This document shows positions 1 to 5,981 of a stretch of DNA of 13,757 bases, one piece after another; positions within the stretch are counted from its first letter, which is position 1; each line of letters starts with the position of its first letter. Source of the stretch: DASRTE01 sp035316885 (lineage in GTDB: Bacteria > Actinomycetota > Actinomycetes > Jiangellales > Jiangellaceae). The notes beneath the pieces were generated by a model that did not search any database, was not told the origin of the DNA, and was given only the letters and a program-made list of their open reading frames with translations. Position numbers and translations under genes: made by a program. The stretch spans positions 1 to 13,757 of the forward strand of contig DATHII010000331.1 of NCBI GenBank assembly GCA_035316885.1, given 5' to 3'.

Positions 1-214
1 TGTCCCCGCCGAGGAGGTCCAGCGTGGCGTTCACGACCGACAGGAGGGTCGATTCCAGGTCGAGGTGGGAGAGGACGGCCGTTGCCACCTTGGCGACCGT
101 CTGCAGGGCTTGGAGCTGGACCTTCGTTCCTCCGGTCTCGAGACCCGAGGGCGTTGCGGCGTCCAGCGCCACCGGGCGACCCTCGTCTCGAGCAGCGCGA
201 GCGTGCTCCGTCAT
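1..214 (-). CDS. GAF-domain regulator, N-terminal 71 residues (partial)
   Basis: This reading frame starts with ATG at 214 and stays open to the left edge, so only the N-terminus is present. After about 35 polar residues it reads ALQTVAKVATAVLSHLDLES, then TLLSVVNATLDLLGGD. This is the usual opening of a GAF domain (helix, 'LDL..TL', helix, 'LL..D'). It resembles the GAF opening of the regulator at 5982-8171 (ALYGVATKLLGSRDLEEVLL). I infer a sensory transcriptional regulator, perhaps also GAF plus PucR-type helix-turn-helix, but the output domain lies outside the window, so a GAF histidine kinase or phosphatase is equally possible. An AGGA lies 6 nt upstream of the ATG. The gene is divergent from comA, with 188 bp between the two starts, a layout common for a regulator and its target. 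Confidence 0.7.
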   Translation of the reverse strand, partial: MTEHARAARDEGRPVALDAATPSGLETGGTKVQLQALQTVAKVATAVLSHLDLESTLLSVVNATLDLLGGD

Positions 215-402
215 GGGGGATCCTGCCCTAGAGGCATACGATGGAGAAAAATCCTATCCCCGCTGGAGCAAGCGGGCAAGGTGTCGAGGCGAAACACTGT
301 GCTCAGCTCGAACTCCAGCCGTCAGGAGCGTTTGAGGTCGGGGATGGGCGACCTCCAGCCGCTGGGCGGTTGGCGACCGGCAGCCAGGGACGCAGGAGGG
401 CC
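215..402. promoter_or_regulatory. Divergent intergenic region upstream of comA
   Basis: This 188-bp region separates the left-edge GAF gene from comA. A TANNNT-type -10 candidate, TACGAT, lies at 237-242 facing comA, without a convincing -35. A perfect 6-bp inverted repeat, CCCGCT at 259-264 and AGCGGG at 271-276 with a 6-nt loop, could form a hairpin in the comA leader. A 9-base direct repeat CTCCAGCCG occurs around 311-320 and 352-361. An open frame in phase with comA runs back to 241, but its first 54 codons do not look like ComA, and the ribosome site favours the start at 403 or 406. I recognise no known riboswitch here. Confidence 0.35.
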
Positions 403-1233
403 ATGATGCAGATCGGTCCGGGTTTTCTCGCCCTGCCGGAGCGCGCCGCCAAGCCCAGGGTCACCGGCCTCACCCACGTCCTGGACAAGGGCCTGTCGCT
501 GGTGCAGCTGCAGTCGCTGATCGAGACCGGCGGGAGCTCGATCGACTTCATCAAGCTTGGCTGGGGGACCGCCTACGTATCCAACGGCGTGAAGGCCAAG
601 GTGGCGATGTGCCAGGAGGCCGGCATCAACCTGTGCCTTGGGGGGACGCTGTTCGAGATCGCGGTCAAGCAAGGCCGGCTGCGTGACTACGTCAGCTGGC
701 TGCACCGGCTTGGCATCAAGCACATCGAGGTCTCCAATGGGGCGGTCGACCTGCCCGTCCAGCGGAAGCGGTCGCTGATTCGGACGCTCTCGTCGGAGCT
801 CCGCGTGATCGCGGAGGTGGGTTCCAAGGATTCCTCCCATCCGGTGGTCGCCGCCCAGTGGGTGGCGGAGATGGTCGGGGATCTGGAGGCGGGAGCGTCC
901 CTGCTCATCGCCGAGGGTAGGGAGAGCGGGACGGTGGGGCTGTACCAGGCCGACGGCCGGGTGCGGGAGGACCTGGTCGAGCGCATCACCGAGGCCCTGC
1001 CCGCTGGCGGGGTCGTCTTCGAGGCGCCCCGCAAGGAGCAGCAGGCCTGGTTGATCCGCCGGATCGGGCCCAATGTGAGCCTCGGCAACATCCCGCCCGC
1101 GGAGGTGCTGGCGCTGGAGACCCTTCGGCTGGGGCTCAGGGCCGACACCCTGGACCTGCTCCCCGCTGTCGACGGCGGCCTCGCCTCGTCGTCCCGTGAG
1201 ACGGCGCAGCAGGTCCCGCCCATGATCCACTAG
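403..1233 (+). CDS. comA: Phosphosulfolactate synthase (ComA)
   Basis: ComA adds sulfite to phosphoenolpyruvate to give (2R)-phospho-3-sulfolactate, the first step of the PEP-dependent CoM route in methanogens and in alkene-oxidising bacteria (XcbB1 in Xanthobacter). The 276-277-residue protein carries the family's conserved blocks in order: GLTHVLDKGLS, KLGWGTAYV, CLGGTLFEIA, HIEVSNGAVDLP, AEVGSKD, IAEGRESGTVGLY, FEAPRKEQQAWLIRR and GPNVSLGNIPPAEVLALETL. Together they span the whole TIM barrel. AGGAGG at 394-399 is 6 nt from the second of two adjacent ATGs (403, 406), so 406 may be the true start. The frame extends upstream to 241, but that part is low-complexity and unlike the family. The gene ends 50 bp before the EaCoMT-like gene on the same strand, so the two are probably co-transcribed. 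No other CoM-synthesis gene (comB, comC or the later xcb genes) is seen in the window. Confidence 0.95.
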   Translation: MMQIGPGFLALPERAAKPRVTGLTHVLDKGLSLVQLQSLIETGGSSIDFIKLGWGTAYVSNGVKAKVAMCQEAGINLCLGGTLFEIAVKQGRLRDYVSWLHRLGIKHIEVSNGAVDLPVQRKRSLIRTLSSELRVIAEVGSKDSSHPVVAAQWVAEMVGDLEAGASLLIAEGRESGTVGLYQADGRVREDLVERITEALPAGGVVFEAPRKEQQAWLIRRIGPNVSLGNIPPAEVLALETLRLGLRADTLDLLPAVDGGLASSSRETAQQVPPMIH

Positions 1234-1283
1234 ATCGTCCAGATCGTCGCTGGGCCGAGGGTGGCGACAGAAAGAGAGAGACG

Positions 1284-2372
1284 GTGGAGCTCAGCGGGCG
1301 GGACGTCCTGCTTCCCACGACCATGGTCGGCTCCTGGCCCAGACCCCTGTGGCTGCGCGGTTCCGTGCTGCGAGAGTCGGTCGACGACCTCGATTATGTG
1401 GATGCCTATCAGCGGACGCTCTACGAGGACGCGGTGCGCCTCTGTGTGAAGGATCAGGATCTTGCCGGTCTGGAGATCGTCACCGACGGGAATCAGTACT
1501 TTCAGGGCGAGACGCCGTACGACAAGATCCAGATGCTGCTGGTGCCGCTGCGCCTGCAGGGCTTCCGCCCGTACGGGCCCCCGGGCCTCACGCCGAACAT
1601 GGAGCACTACTTCCGTCCCATCGTGCACGACAAGATCCGCTGGGTCAGGCCGATCTTCGGCCCCGCCCTCGAGGCCATGAAGCTCGCCACCGACAAGCCG
1701 ATCAAGATCAACATCAACTCCGGCCCCGCCTTCGTGGCGGCCTGGTCGGATGACCAGTACTACGGCGACGCCGTTGCGCTCAGGGCGGATGTGGCTGATG
1801 CGTTCAACCTGGAGCTCAGGTGGCTGGCCGACCACGGCGCCGCCGTCATCCAGCTGACAGAGCCGAGCTATCTCTGGTCCAGTGGCCGGGACGATTGGAC
1901 CGTTGACCTGATGAACCGGGCCGCTCGGGGCGTCAAGGCCCACCTGACCTGGCACATGTGCTACGGGAATGCCCGCGAGTTCGATGGCCTGTACCCCGAG
2001 GTCAACGCCGCCTGCCTCGGCGGTCTGCTGAAGAGCGACCAGCCGGTCGACTGGACCGAGATCCACATGGAGACCGCCCGCCCCCACATGGCTGAGATGG
2101 ACATCCTCGCCAGCTGGGTCGGCCGGGAGGGGAAGTATCTCGGCATCGGCGTGGTCGAGGTGATGAACCACCATGTGGAGACGCCCGAGGAGGTGGCGCA
2201 ACGCATCCGCGAGGCGCTCAACTACGTCCCGGCCGAGCGCCTGGTCGTCGGCACCGACTGTGGCCTGTATCAGCTGGCCCGCGACGCCGCCTTCGGCAAG
2301 CTGCGCAGTCTGGTGGCGGGAACCAGGGTCGTCCGGCGGGAGCTCGGGCGCCGGCCGGATGGGACGGCCTGA
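1284..2372 (+). CDS. xecA: Epoxyalkane:CoM transferase-like zinc enzyme (MetE C-domain fold)
   Basis: This 362-residue protein has only the C-terminal barrel of cobalamin-independent methionine synthase, the size of EaCoMT (XecA/EtnE), which adds CoM thiolate to an epoxide to form hydroxyalkyl-CoM. It opens with LLPTTMVGSWPRP (residues 9-21), the MetE-type start. Probable zinc ligands are H224 and C226 (TWHMCYGN) and C326 (VVGTDCGL), the His-X-Cys...Cys pattern described for EaCoMT. E263 in METAR matches the MetE metal-site glutamate region. The EaCoMT reading rests on size, zinc motif and neighbours: comA 50 bp upstream and a KPCC 1.9 kb downstream. Alternatives are another CoM or thiol alkyltransferase, or a MetE-like methyltransferase. 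The start is GTG with only a weak GAGAG upstream; an internal ATG at 1323 would cut the conserved opening motif and is less likely. Confidence 0.78.
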   Translation: MELSGRDVLLPTTMVGSWPRPLWLRGSVLRESVDDLDYVDAYQRTLYEDAVRLCVKDQDLAGLEIVTDGNQYFQGETPYDKIQMLLVPLRLQGFRPYGPPGLTPNMEHYFRPIVHDKIRWVRPIFGPALEAMKLATDKPIKININSGPAFVAAWSDDQYYGDAVALRADVADAFNLELRWLADHGAAVIQLTEPSYLWSSGRDDWTVDLMNRAARGVKAHLTWHMCYGNAREFDGLYPEVNAACLGGLLKSDQPVDWTEIHMETARPHMAEMDILASWVGREGKYLGIGVVEVMNHHVETPEEVAQRIREALNYVPAERLVVGTDCGLYQLARDAAFGKLRSLVAGTRVVRRELGRRPDGTA

Positions 2373-2384
2373 GACGAGCCGCCG

Positions 2385-2442
2385 GTCGCCAGCCCGTGCA
2401 GCTACGAGTCGCCCTCGCCAGCCCATGCTGGTACGACTCGCA
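2385..2442. repeat. Tandem 29-bp imperfect direct repeat forming a stem-loop
   Basis: Two adjacent 29-base units (2385-2413 and 2414-2442) agree at 23 of 29 positions. They lie in the 105-bp gap between the convergent xecA-like and larB genes. Sequence differences between the copies create palindromes: CGAGTCG (2405-2411) pairs with CGACTCG (2434-2440), and inside it CCAGC (2418-2422) pairs with GCTGG (2427-2431) around a CCAT loop. Its place between convergent genes fits a bidirectional transcription terminator, but there is no T-tract, so that role is inferred. Confidence 0.5.
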
Positions 2443-2477
2443 CCCCCGCCGCCGGCCGTCCCTGATGCTGGCGCTGC

Positions 2478-3290
2478 TCAGCCGGCCCGTCGGTGGGCTC
2501 CATCAGGATCGCGACGGCCATCCGGGTGATGAGGGCCCAGGGTCGGACGGAAGAGGATGCGGGCGGCGATCACGCCGGCGCCGAAGCCGTTGTCGATGTT
2601 CACCACGCTGACGCCGAGCGCGCAGGAATTGAGCATCCCGAGGAGGGCGGCGAGACCGTCGAAGGCGGCACCGTACCCGACGCTGGTCGGCACGGCGATC
2701 ACCGGGCCGCCGAAGAGACCGGCGGCGAGCGAGGGCAGCGCACCCTCCATGCCGGCCACCACGATCAGCACGGCGCTCCGCTGGAGCCGCTCGACCTCGG
2801 CAAACAGGCGATGTGGACCGGCGACGCCGACGTCGACCACCAGGTCGACGCCGCAGCCGAACGCCTCCGCCGTGACCGAGGCCTCCTCGGCCACGGGAAG
2901 GTCGCTGGTCCCTGCGCACAACACCATGACCGTCCCGGACGGCGCACGGGACACCCGACGCAGCACGATCATGCCTGAGCGGGGGTGCCAGCTGGCCTCC
3001 GGGTGGTCGGCCAGCACCGCGCGGGCGTGCGCCTCGTCGGCCTTGGTGACCAGCACCGGGGCGCCGTCGTGGCGCAGCAGGGCGGTGGCGATCGCGGCGA
3101 CCTGCTCCGGGGTCTTGCTGCGGGCGTAGATCACCTCGGGACCAAGGCCGCGAACCGCCCGATGGTGGTCGACCCGAGCGAAGCCGAGATCCTCGAAGGG
3201 CAGGTGCGCGAAGCGCGCCTCTGCCTCCGTGACAGACAATTGTCCGTCCGCCACCGATTCAAGAACTCTGCGTATGCTCTCCGGTCTCAT
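2478..3290 (-). CDS. larB: NPN cofactor biosynthesis carboxylase LarB
   Basis: LarB carboxylates and hydrolyses nicotinic acid adenine dinucleotide to pyridinium-3,5-biscarboxylate mononucleotide, the first step of nickel-pincer nucleotide synthesis. The 270-residue protein begins MRPESIRRVLESVADGQLSV, has the DLGFARVDHHRAVRGLGPEVIYA block, and then the PurE-like AIR-carboxylase fold: VMVLCAGTSDLPVAEEA, VDVGVAGPHRL, IVVAGMEGALPSLAAGL, VIAVPTSVGYGAAFDGLAALLGMLNSC and VVNIDNGFGAGVIAA. The C-terminus has about 20 extra Arg/His/Pro-rich residues. The start at 3290 was chosen because the family N-terminus begins there; the open frame continues to 3713 but overlaps larE antisense. GGAGA lies 10 nt upstream. 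The gene is divergent from larE with 139 bp between starts, so the pair may share a control region. Confidence 0.93.
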   Translation of the reverse strand: MRPESIRRVLESVADGQLSVTEAEARFAHLPFEDLGFARVDHHRAVRGLGPEVIYARSKTPEQVAAIATALLRHDGAPVLVTKADEAHARAVLADHPEASWHPRSGMIVLRRVSRAPSGTVMVLCAGTSDLPVAEEASVTAEAFGCGVDLVVDVGVAGPHRLFAEVERLQRSAVLIVVAGMEGALPSLAAGLFGGPVIAVPTSVGYGAAFDGLAALLGMLNSCALGVSVVNIDNGFGAGVIAARILFRPTLGPHHPDGRRDPDGAHRRAG

Positions 3291-3429
3291 GACAGTTGAG
3301 TCTCCGTGACGGACCGTATCGTCGGGGCAGCGGAATGCCGTTTCCATGTCCTTGGGGGAGCGGATCCTGCCGCCAGCGTTGTCGGCTGAGGACAAAGCTC
3401 CCACGGGTCGTGTCGGATAGCATGCGCGG
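3291..3429. promoter_or_regulatory. Divergent larB/larE promoter region
   Basis: This 139-bp region lies between the starts of larB and larE. For larE, TAGCAT (3418-3423) is a TANNNT -10 match ending 6 nt before the GTG start, and there is no Shine-Dalgarno sequence, which is the layout of a leaderless actinobacterial transcript. For larB, reading the minus strand, TACGGT (complement of 3313-3318) is a -10 candidate that would start RNA close to the GGAGA ribosome site. I see no convincing -35 for either. Confidence 0.35.
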
Positions 3430-4278
3430 GTGGACGTCGACGAGCGGACGGCCCGCGACAAGCTGGCGCGGCTGCACCGGATGCTGGCGAGCATGGAGGG
3501 GGCCGTGGTCGCCTTCTCCGGCGGGGCCGACAGCGCCTTCCTGGCGTTCATGGCGCACCAGGCGCTCGGCCAGCGAGCGTGCGCGGTGACGGCGGATTCA
3601 CCCTCGCTGGCGCGTTCGGAGCTCCGTGACGCGATCGCGTTCGCCCGCAGGCTGGGCCTCCGCCACCAGATCGTGGCGACCGGCGAGCTCGACGACGAGC
3701 GGTACGTCCGCAACAGCGGGGACCGCTGCTACTTCTGCAAGGACGCCCTCATGCGTGCCCTGCAGGCGATCAACGCCTCCAGCGTGCAGGGGGAGATCCT
3801 GGTCGGCGTCAACCTGGACGACCTCGGCGACCACCGACCGGGTCAGCGGGCCGTCGAGCAGCTCGGCGGGCGCTGGCCGCTGGTTGACGTCGGGCTCTCC
3901 AAGCCCGAGATCCGTTGGCTCTCCAGAGAGCTCGACCTGCCGACCTGGGACAAGCCCGCCGCCGCCTGCCTGTCCTCCCGGCTCGCCTACGGCGTGCCGG
4001 TGACGGCCAGGGCGCTGCGGCGGATCGAGCAGGCGGAGCAGGCATTGCAAGCGCTCGGCCTGGCGGCCGGGCAGCTACGCGTGCGCGACCAGGGCGCCGA
4101 CCTGGCCAGGATCGAGACGGACACCACGATCCTCGAGCAGGTCCTGCAGCGCCGTACCGAGATCGTCGCCGCCCTCAAGGCCGCCGGGTTCCTGTACGTC
4201 ACCCTGGACCTGGAGGGCTACCGCCAGGGGAGCCACAACGCCGTCCTGGTGGAGCTCCGCCTCAACCGCCAGTCGTAG
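3430..4278 (+). CDS. larE: ATP-dependent sulfur transferase LarE, three-cysteine type
   Basis: LarE adenylates the carboxylates of the LarB product and inserts sulfur, giving the dithiodicarboxylate pincer ligand to which LarC adds nickel. The 282-residue protein has the PP-loop FSGGADS (29-35), then RNSGDRCYFCK with C100 and C103, GVNLDDLGDHRPG (126-138), KPEIRWLSRELDLPTWDKPAAACLSSR in the middle with C180, and the C-terminal domain ending near 277. C180 corresponds to the sacrificial cysteine of Lactiplantibacillus LarE. C100 and C103 in addition match the three-cysteine LarE forms, such as the Thermotoga enzyme reported to bind a [4Fe-4S] cluster, so this copy may be catalytic rather than sacrificial (inference). 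The start is GTG at 3430, probably leaderless. It ends 7 bp from the convergent KPCC gene. No larC is in the window. Confidence 0.95.
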   Translation: MDVDERTARDKLARLHRMLASMEGAVVAFSGGADSAFLAFMAHQALGQRACAVTADSPSLARSELRDAIAFARRLGLRHQIVATGELDDERYVRNSGDRCYFCKDALMRALQAINASSVQGEILVGVNLDDLGDHRPGQRAVEQLGGRWPLVDVGLSKPEIRWLSRELDLPTWDKPAAACLSSRLAYGVPVTARALRRIEQAEQALQALGLAAGQLRVRDQGADLARIETDTTILEQVLQRRTEIVAALKAAGFLYVTLDLEGYRQGSHNAVLVELRLNRQS

Positions 4279-4289
4279 CCGCCGGCTAC
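4275..4289. terminator. Palindrome spanning both stop codons of convergent larE and KPCC genes
   Basis: GTAGCC (4275-4280) and GGCTAC (4284-4289) form a perfect 6-bp inverted repeat with a 3-nt loop. Each arm contains the TAG stop of one gene: larE at 4276-4278 and the KPCC gene at 4286-4288 on the minus strand. The hairpin is short and has no T-tract, so terminator activity is only possible. Confidence 0.3.
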
Positions 4290-5857
4290 AGGTTCACCAG
4301 CTCGGAGCGTCCGGCACGGAGGCGGGACAGCTGGATGAAGTGCTCGGGGTTGAGGAACAGCTCGTTCATGCTCCCGAGCTCATCGATGGTGAGCCCCTCT
4401 GGACGGTGGATCAGGTAGTCCAGGTACTGGAAGGCGTCCTTGGCGCCGTAGCCGACGTGGTGGGCGCCGACCACCCGCCGGGACTGGTGGTCGATGACCA
4501 GCTTCTGGAAGCCGCTGAGCTCGGGCTTGGCGAAGGCGTAGAGCATGGTCCGCTCGGCGCACGGCAGGGGCAGGTGCTCGGTGTCGAGGTCCTCCACATA
4601 CGGTGGCATCTGGATGACGACGACGTCGGCGAAGCGTTCCCGCGCCTCCTGCTCGGACAGGCCCACCCAGGTGATCTCGTAGGTGGTGTGCAGGAAGTCG
4701 GGGTACTCGCTGAAGTCGAACTCGGCCGCCTCGCCCATGATGTTCTTGGCGGCCGTGACCCCGCACCTGCGGGCCTTGAACATCTCCATGGGGGCGCCGA
4801 TCAGGTCGCCGATGGCAAACACGTTGGGCACGTTGGTCCGCATGGACTTGTCGACCACGACCTCGCCCTGCGGCCCGACGGCCACACCGAGCACCTCTCG
4901 CGCCATGGCGGAGTTCGGCGTCTCCCCGGCGCCGATGAACACGAAGTCGGTCTCGATCTGGATCGTCTCGCCGCCGGCCAGGCGCACCACGACCCGCTCG
5001 ACCTTGCCGGATCCCTCGATCGCGACCGGCTCGGCTCCTTCCAGGATCTCGACGCCGCGCTTGCGCATGCCGTCGACCACGTACCGCCGCAGGTCCTCGT
5101 CGACGTGGTGGAGGCTCGGCGTCCGCATCAGCGGCGACCTGCTCACGATGGTGGTCTGGCACCCGGTGGCCTGGAAGAACGAGCCGTACTCGAGCGAGGT
5201 CTTGCCGCCGCCGATGATGACGCAGCGGCTGGGCTCGTAGTCCAGCTCCTCGACCAGGGTGGCGAAGTCGAACACGCCCCGAAGGCCGACCCCCGGGATG
5301 TCCGGCCGCCTCGAGCGAGCGCCCATCCCGAGGACGAGGTTGCGGCCCTTGAACCGGCGGCCGGCGACCTCGACGGTGGCGGTGTCGACCACCTTCGCGG
5401 ACGCGTTGAGCACGTACTCGACCTCGAGCTGCTCCTTGGTCTGCCAGTTCATGAACGCGTGGGCGCTGGATCTGCCGCGCAGGAAGAGCCTGATGATCTC
5501 GAGGATGCTGGCCCGCGACGGGTCCCACTCCGGGAAGAAGAACTGGCCCGAGAACCACCGCCACAGGTCGAGCTCGGCGGCCACGTCCGAGAACAGATGG
5601 TGTGGGACGCAGGCCTGGTGCGGACAGCTGCCGCCGAGGAACGGCCAGGCGTCGACGATGAGCGGCCGGCCGCCCATCGCCCGCAGGTAGGCTGCGCCGA
5701 ACCGGCCGCCGGCCCCGCCGCCGACGAAGATGGCGTCGTAGACGCCGGCGCCGTCCTCGCGGAGGTTGAAGATCGGCTCGGCGTTCGGGTCCTCCAGTGC
5801 CGTCTCGATGACGTCGTACCACTGCTTCAGGTTGAGATGCTGATCCTTGACGTCCAT
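4286..5857 (-). CDS. xecC: 2-oxopropyl-CoM reductase (carboxylating), KPCC
   Basis: KPCC is the FAD disulfide oxidoreductase that reductively cleaves 2-oxopropyl-CoM and carboxylates the enolacetone to acetoacetate, releasing CoM. From ATG 5857 the protein has 523 residues, the length I recall for the Xanthobacter enzyme. Visible: FAD loop VGGGAGGRFG with R52, at the place of a sulfonate-binding Arg; redox pair C78/C83 in GGSCPHQACVPHHLF; NADPH fold VIIGGGKTSLEYG (213-225); second FAD segment VFAIGDLIG (346-354); and GAPMEMFKAR. Decisively, the C-terminus reads FLNPEHFIQLSRLRAG, placing F501 and H506 where ordinary oxidoreductases have the catalytic His-Glu pair; this replacement is the KPCC signature. 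Residue 505 is Glu where I recall Thr. The frame extends upstream to 6328 but is unlike the family and overlaps the divergent regulator. A GGGGGT lies upstream of the start. Confidence 0.95.
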   Translation of the reverse strand: MDVKDQHLNLKQWYDVIETALEDPNAEPIFNLREDGAGVYDAIFVGGGAGGRFGAAYLRAMGGRPLIVDAWPFLGGSCPHQACVPHHLFSDVAAELDLWRWFSGQFFFPEWDPSRASILEIIRLFLRGRSSAHAFMNWQTKEQLEVEYVLNASAKVVDTATVEVAGRRFKGRNLVLGMGARSRRPDIPGVGLRGVFDFATLVEELDYEPSRCVIIGGGKTSLEYGSFFQATGCQTTIVSRSPLMRTPSLHHVDEDLRRYVVDGMRKRGVEILEGAEPVAIEGSGKVERVVVRLAGGETIQIETDFVFIGAGETPNSAMAREVLGVAVGPQGEVVVDKSMRTNVPNVFAIGDLIGAPMEMFKARRCGVTAAKNIMGEAAEFDFSEYPDFLHTTYEITWVGLSEQEARERFADVVVIQMPPYVEDLDTEHLPLPCAERTMLYAFAKPELSGFQKLVIDHQSRRVVGAHHVGYGAKDAFQYLDYLIHRPEGLTIDELGSMNELFLNPEHFIQLSRLRAGRSELVNL

Positions 5858-5981
5858 CCGTCGACCCCCGCTCGCGTGCTGGTCCTGCTCGCAACTGTAA
5901 GAACCCAGGTTGTTCCTCGCCTCTCCCATCGGAGATAAGATTCGCGGCAGTGTAGGGAGGAGTGAGATAGGCATCGCCCCA
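5858..5981. promoter_or_regulatory. Divergent KPCC/regulator control region
   Basis: This 124-bp region separates the starts of the KPCC gene and the GAF/PucR regulator. Facing the regulator, TAAGAT (5936-5941) fits a -10, with TTGTTC (5910-5915) a poorly spaced -35 (20 nt). A perfect inverted repeat TCTCC-CATC-GGAGA (5922-5935) lies just upstream of this -10 and is a plausible operator. Facing KPCC, TACAGT (complement of 5894-5899) is a possible -10. AGGGAGGAG at 5954-5962 is a strong Shine-Dalgarno match but lies 19 nt from the chosen regulator ATG. Confidence 0.35.

Noticed and set aside
1230..2426. 398-codon minus-strand frame opposite the EaCoMT-like gene
   Set aside because: It mirrors the codon bias of the opposite strand and has no recognisable domain.
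3291..3713. N-terminal extension of larB to 3713
   Set aside because: The extra 141 codons overlap larE antisense and have no LarB similarity; the family N-terminus begins at 3290.
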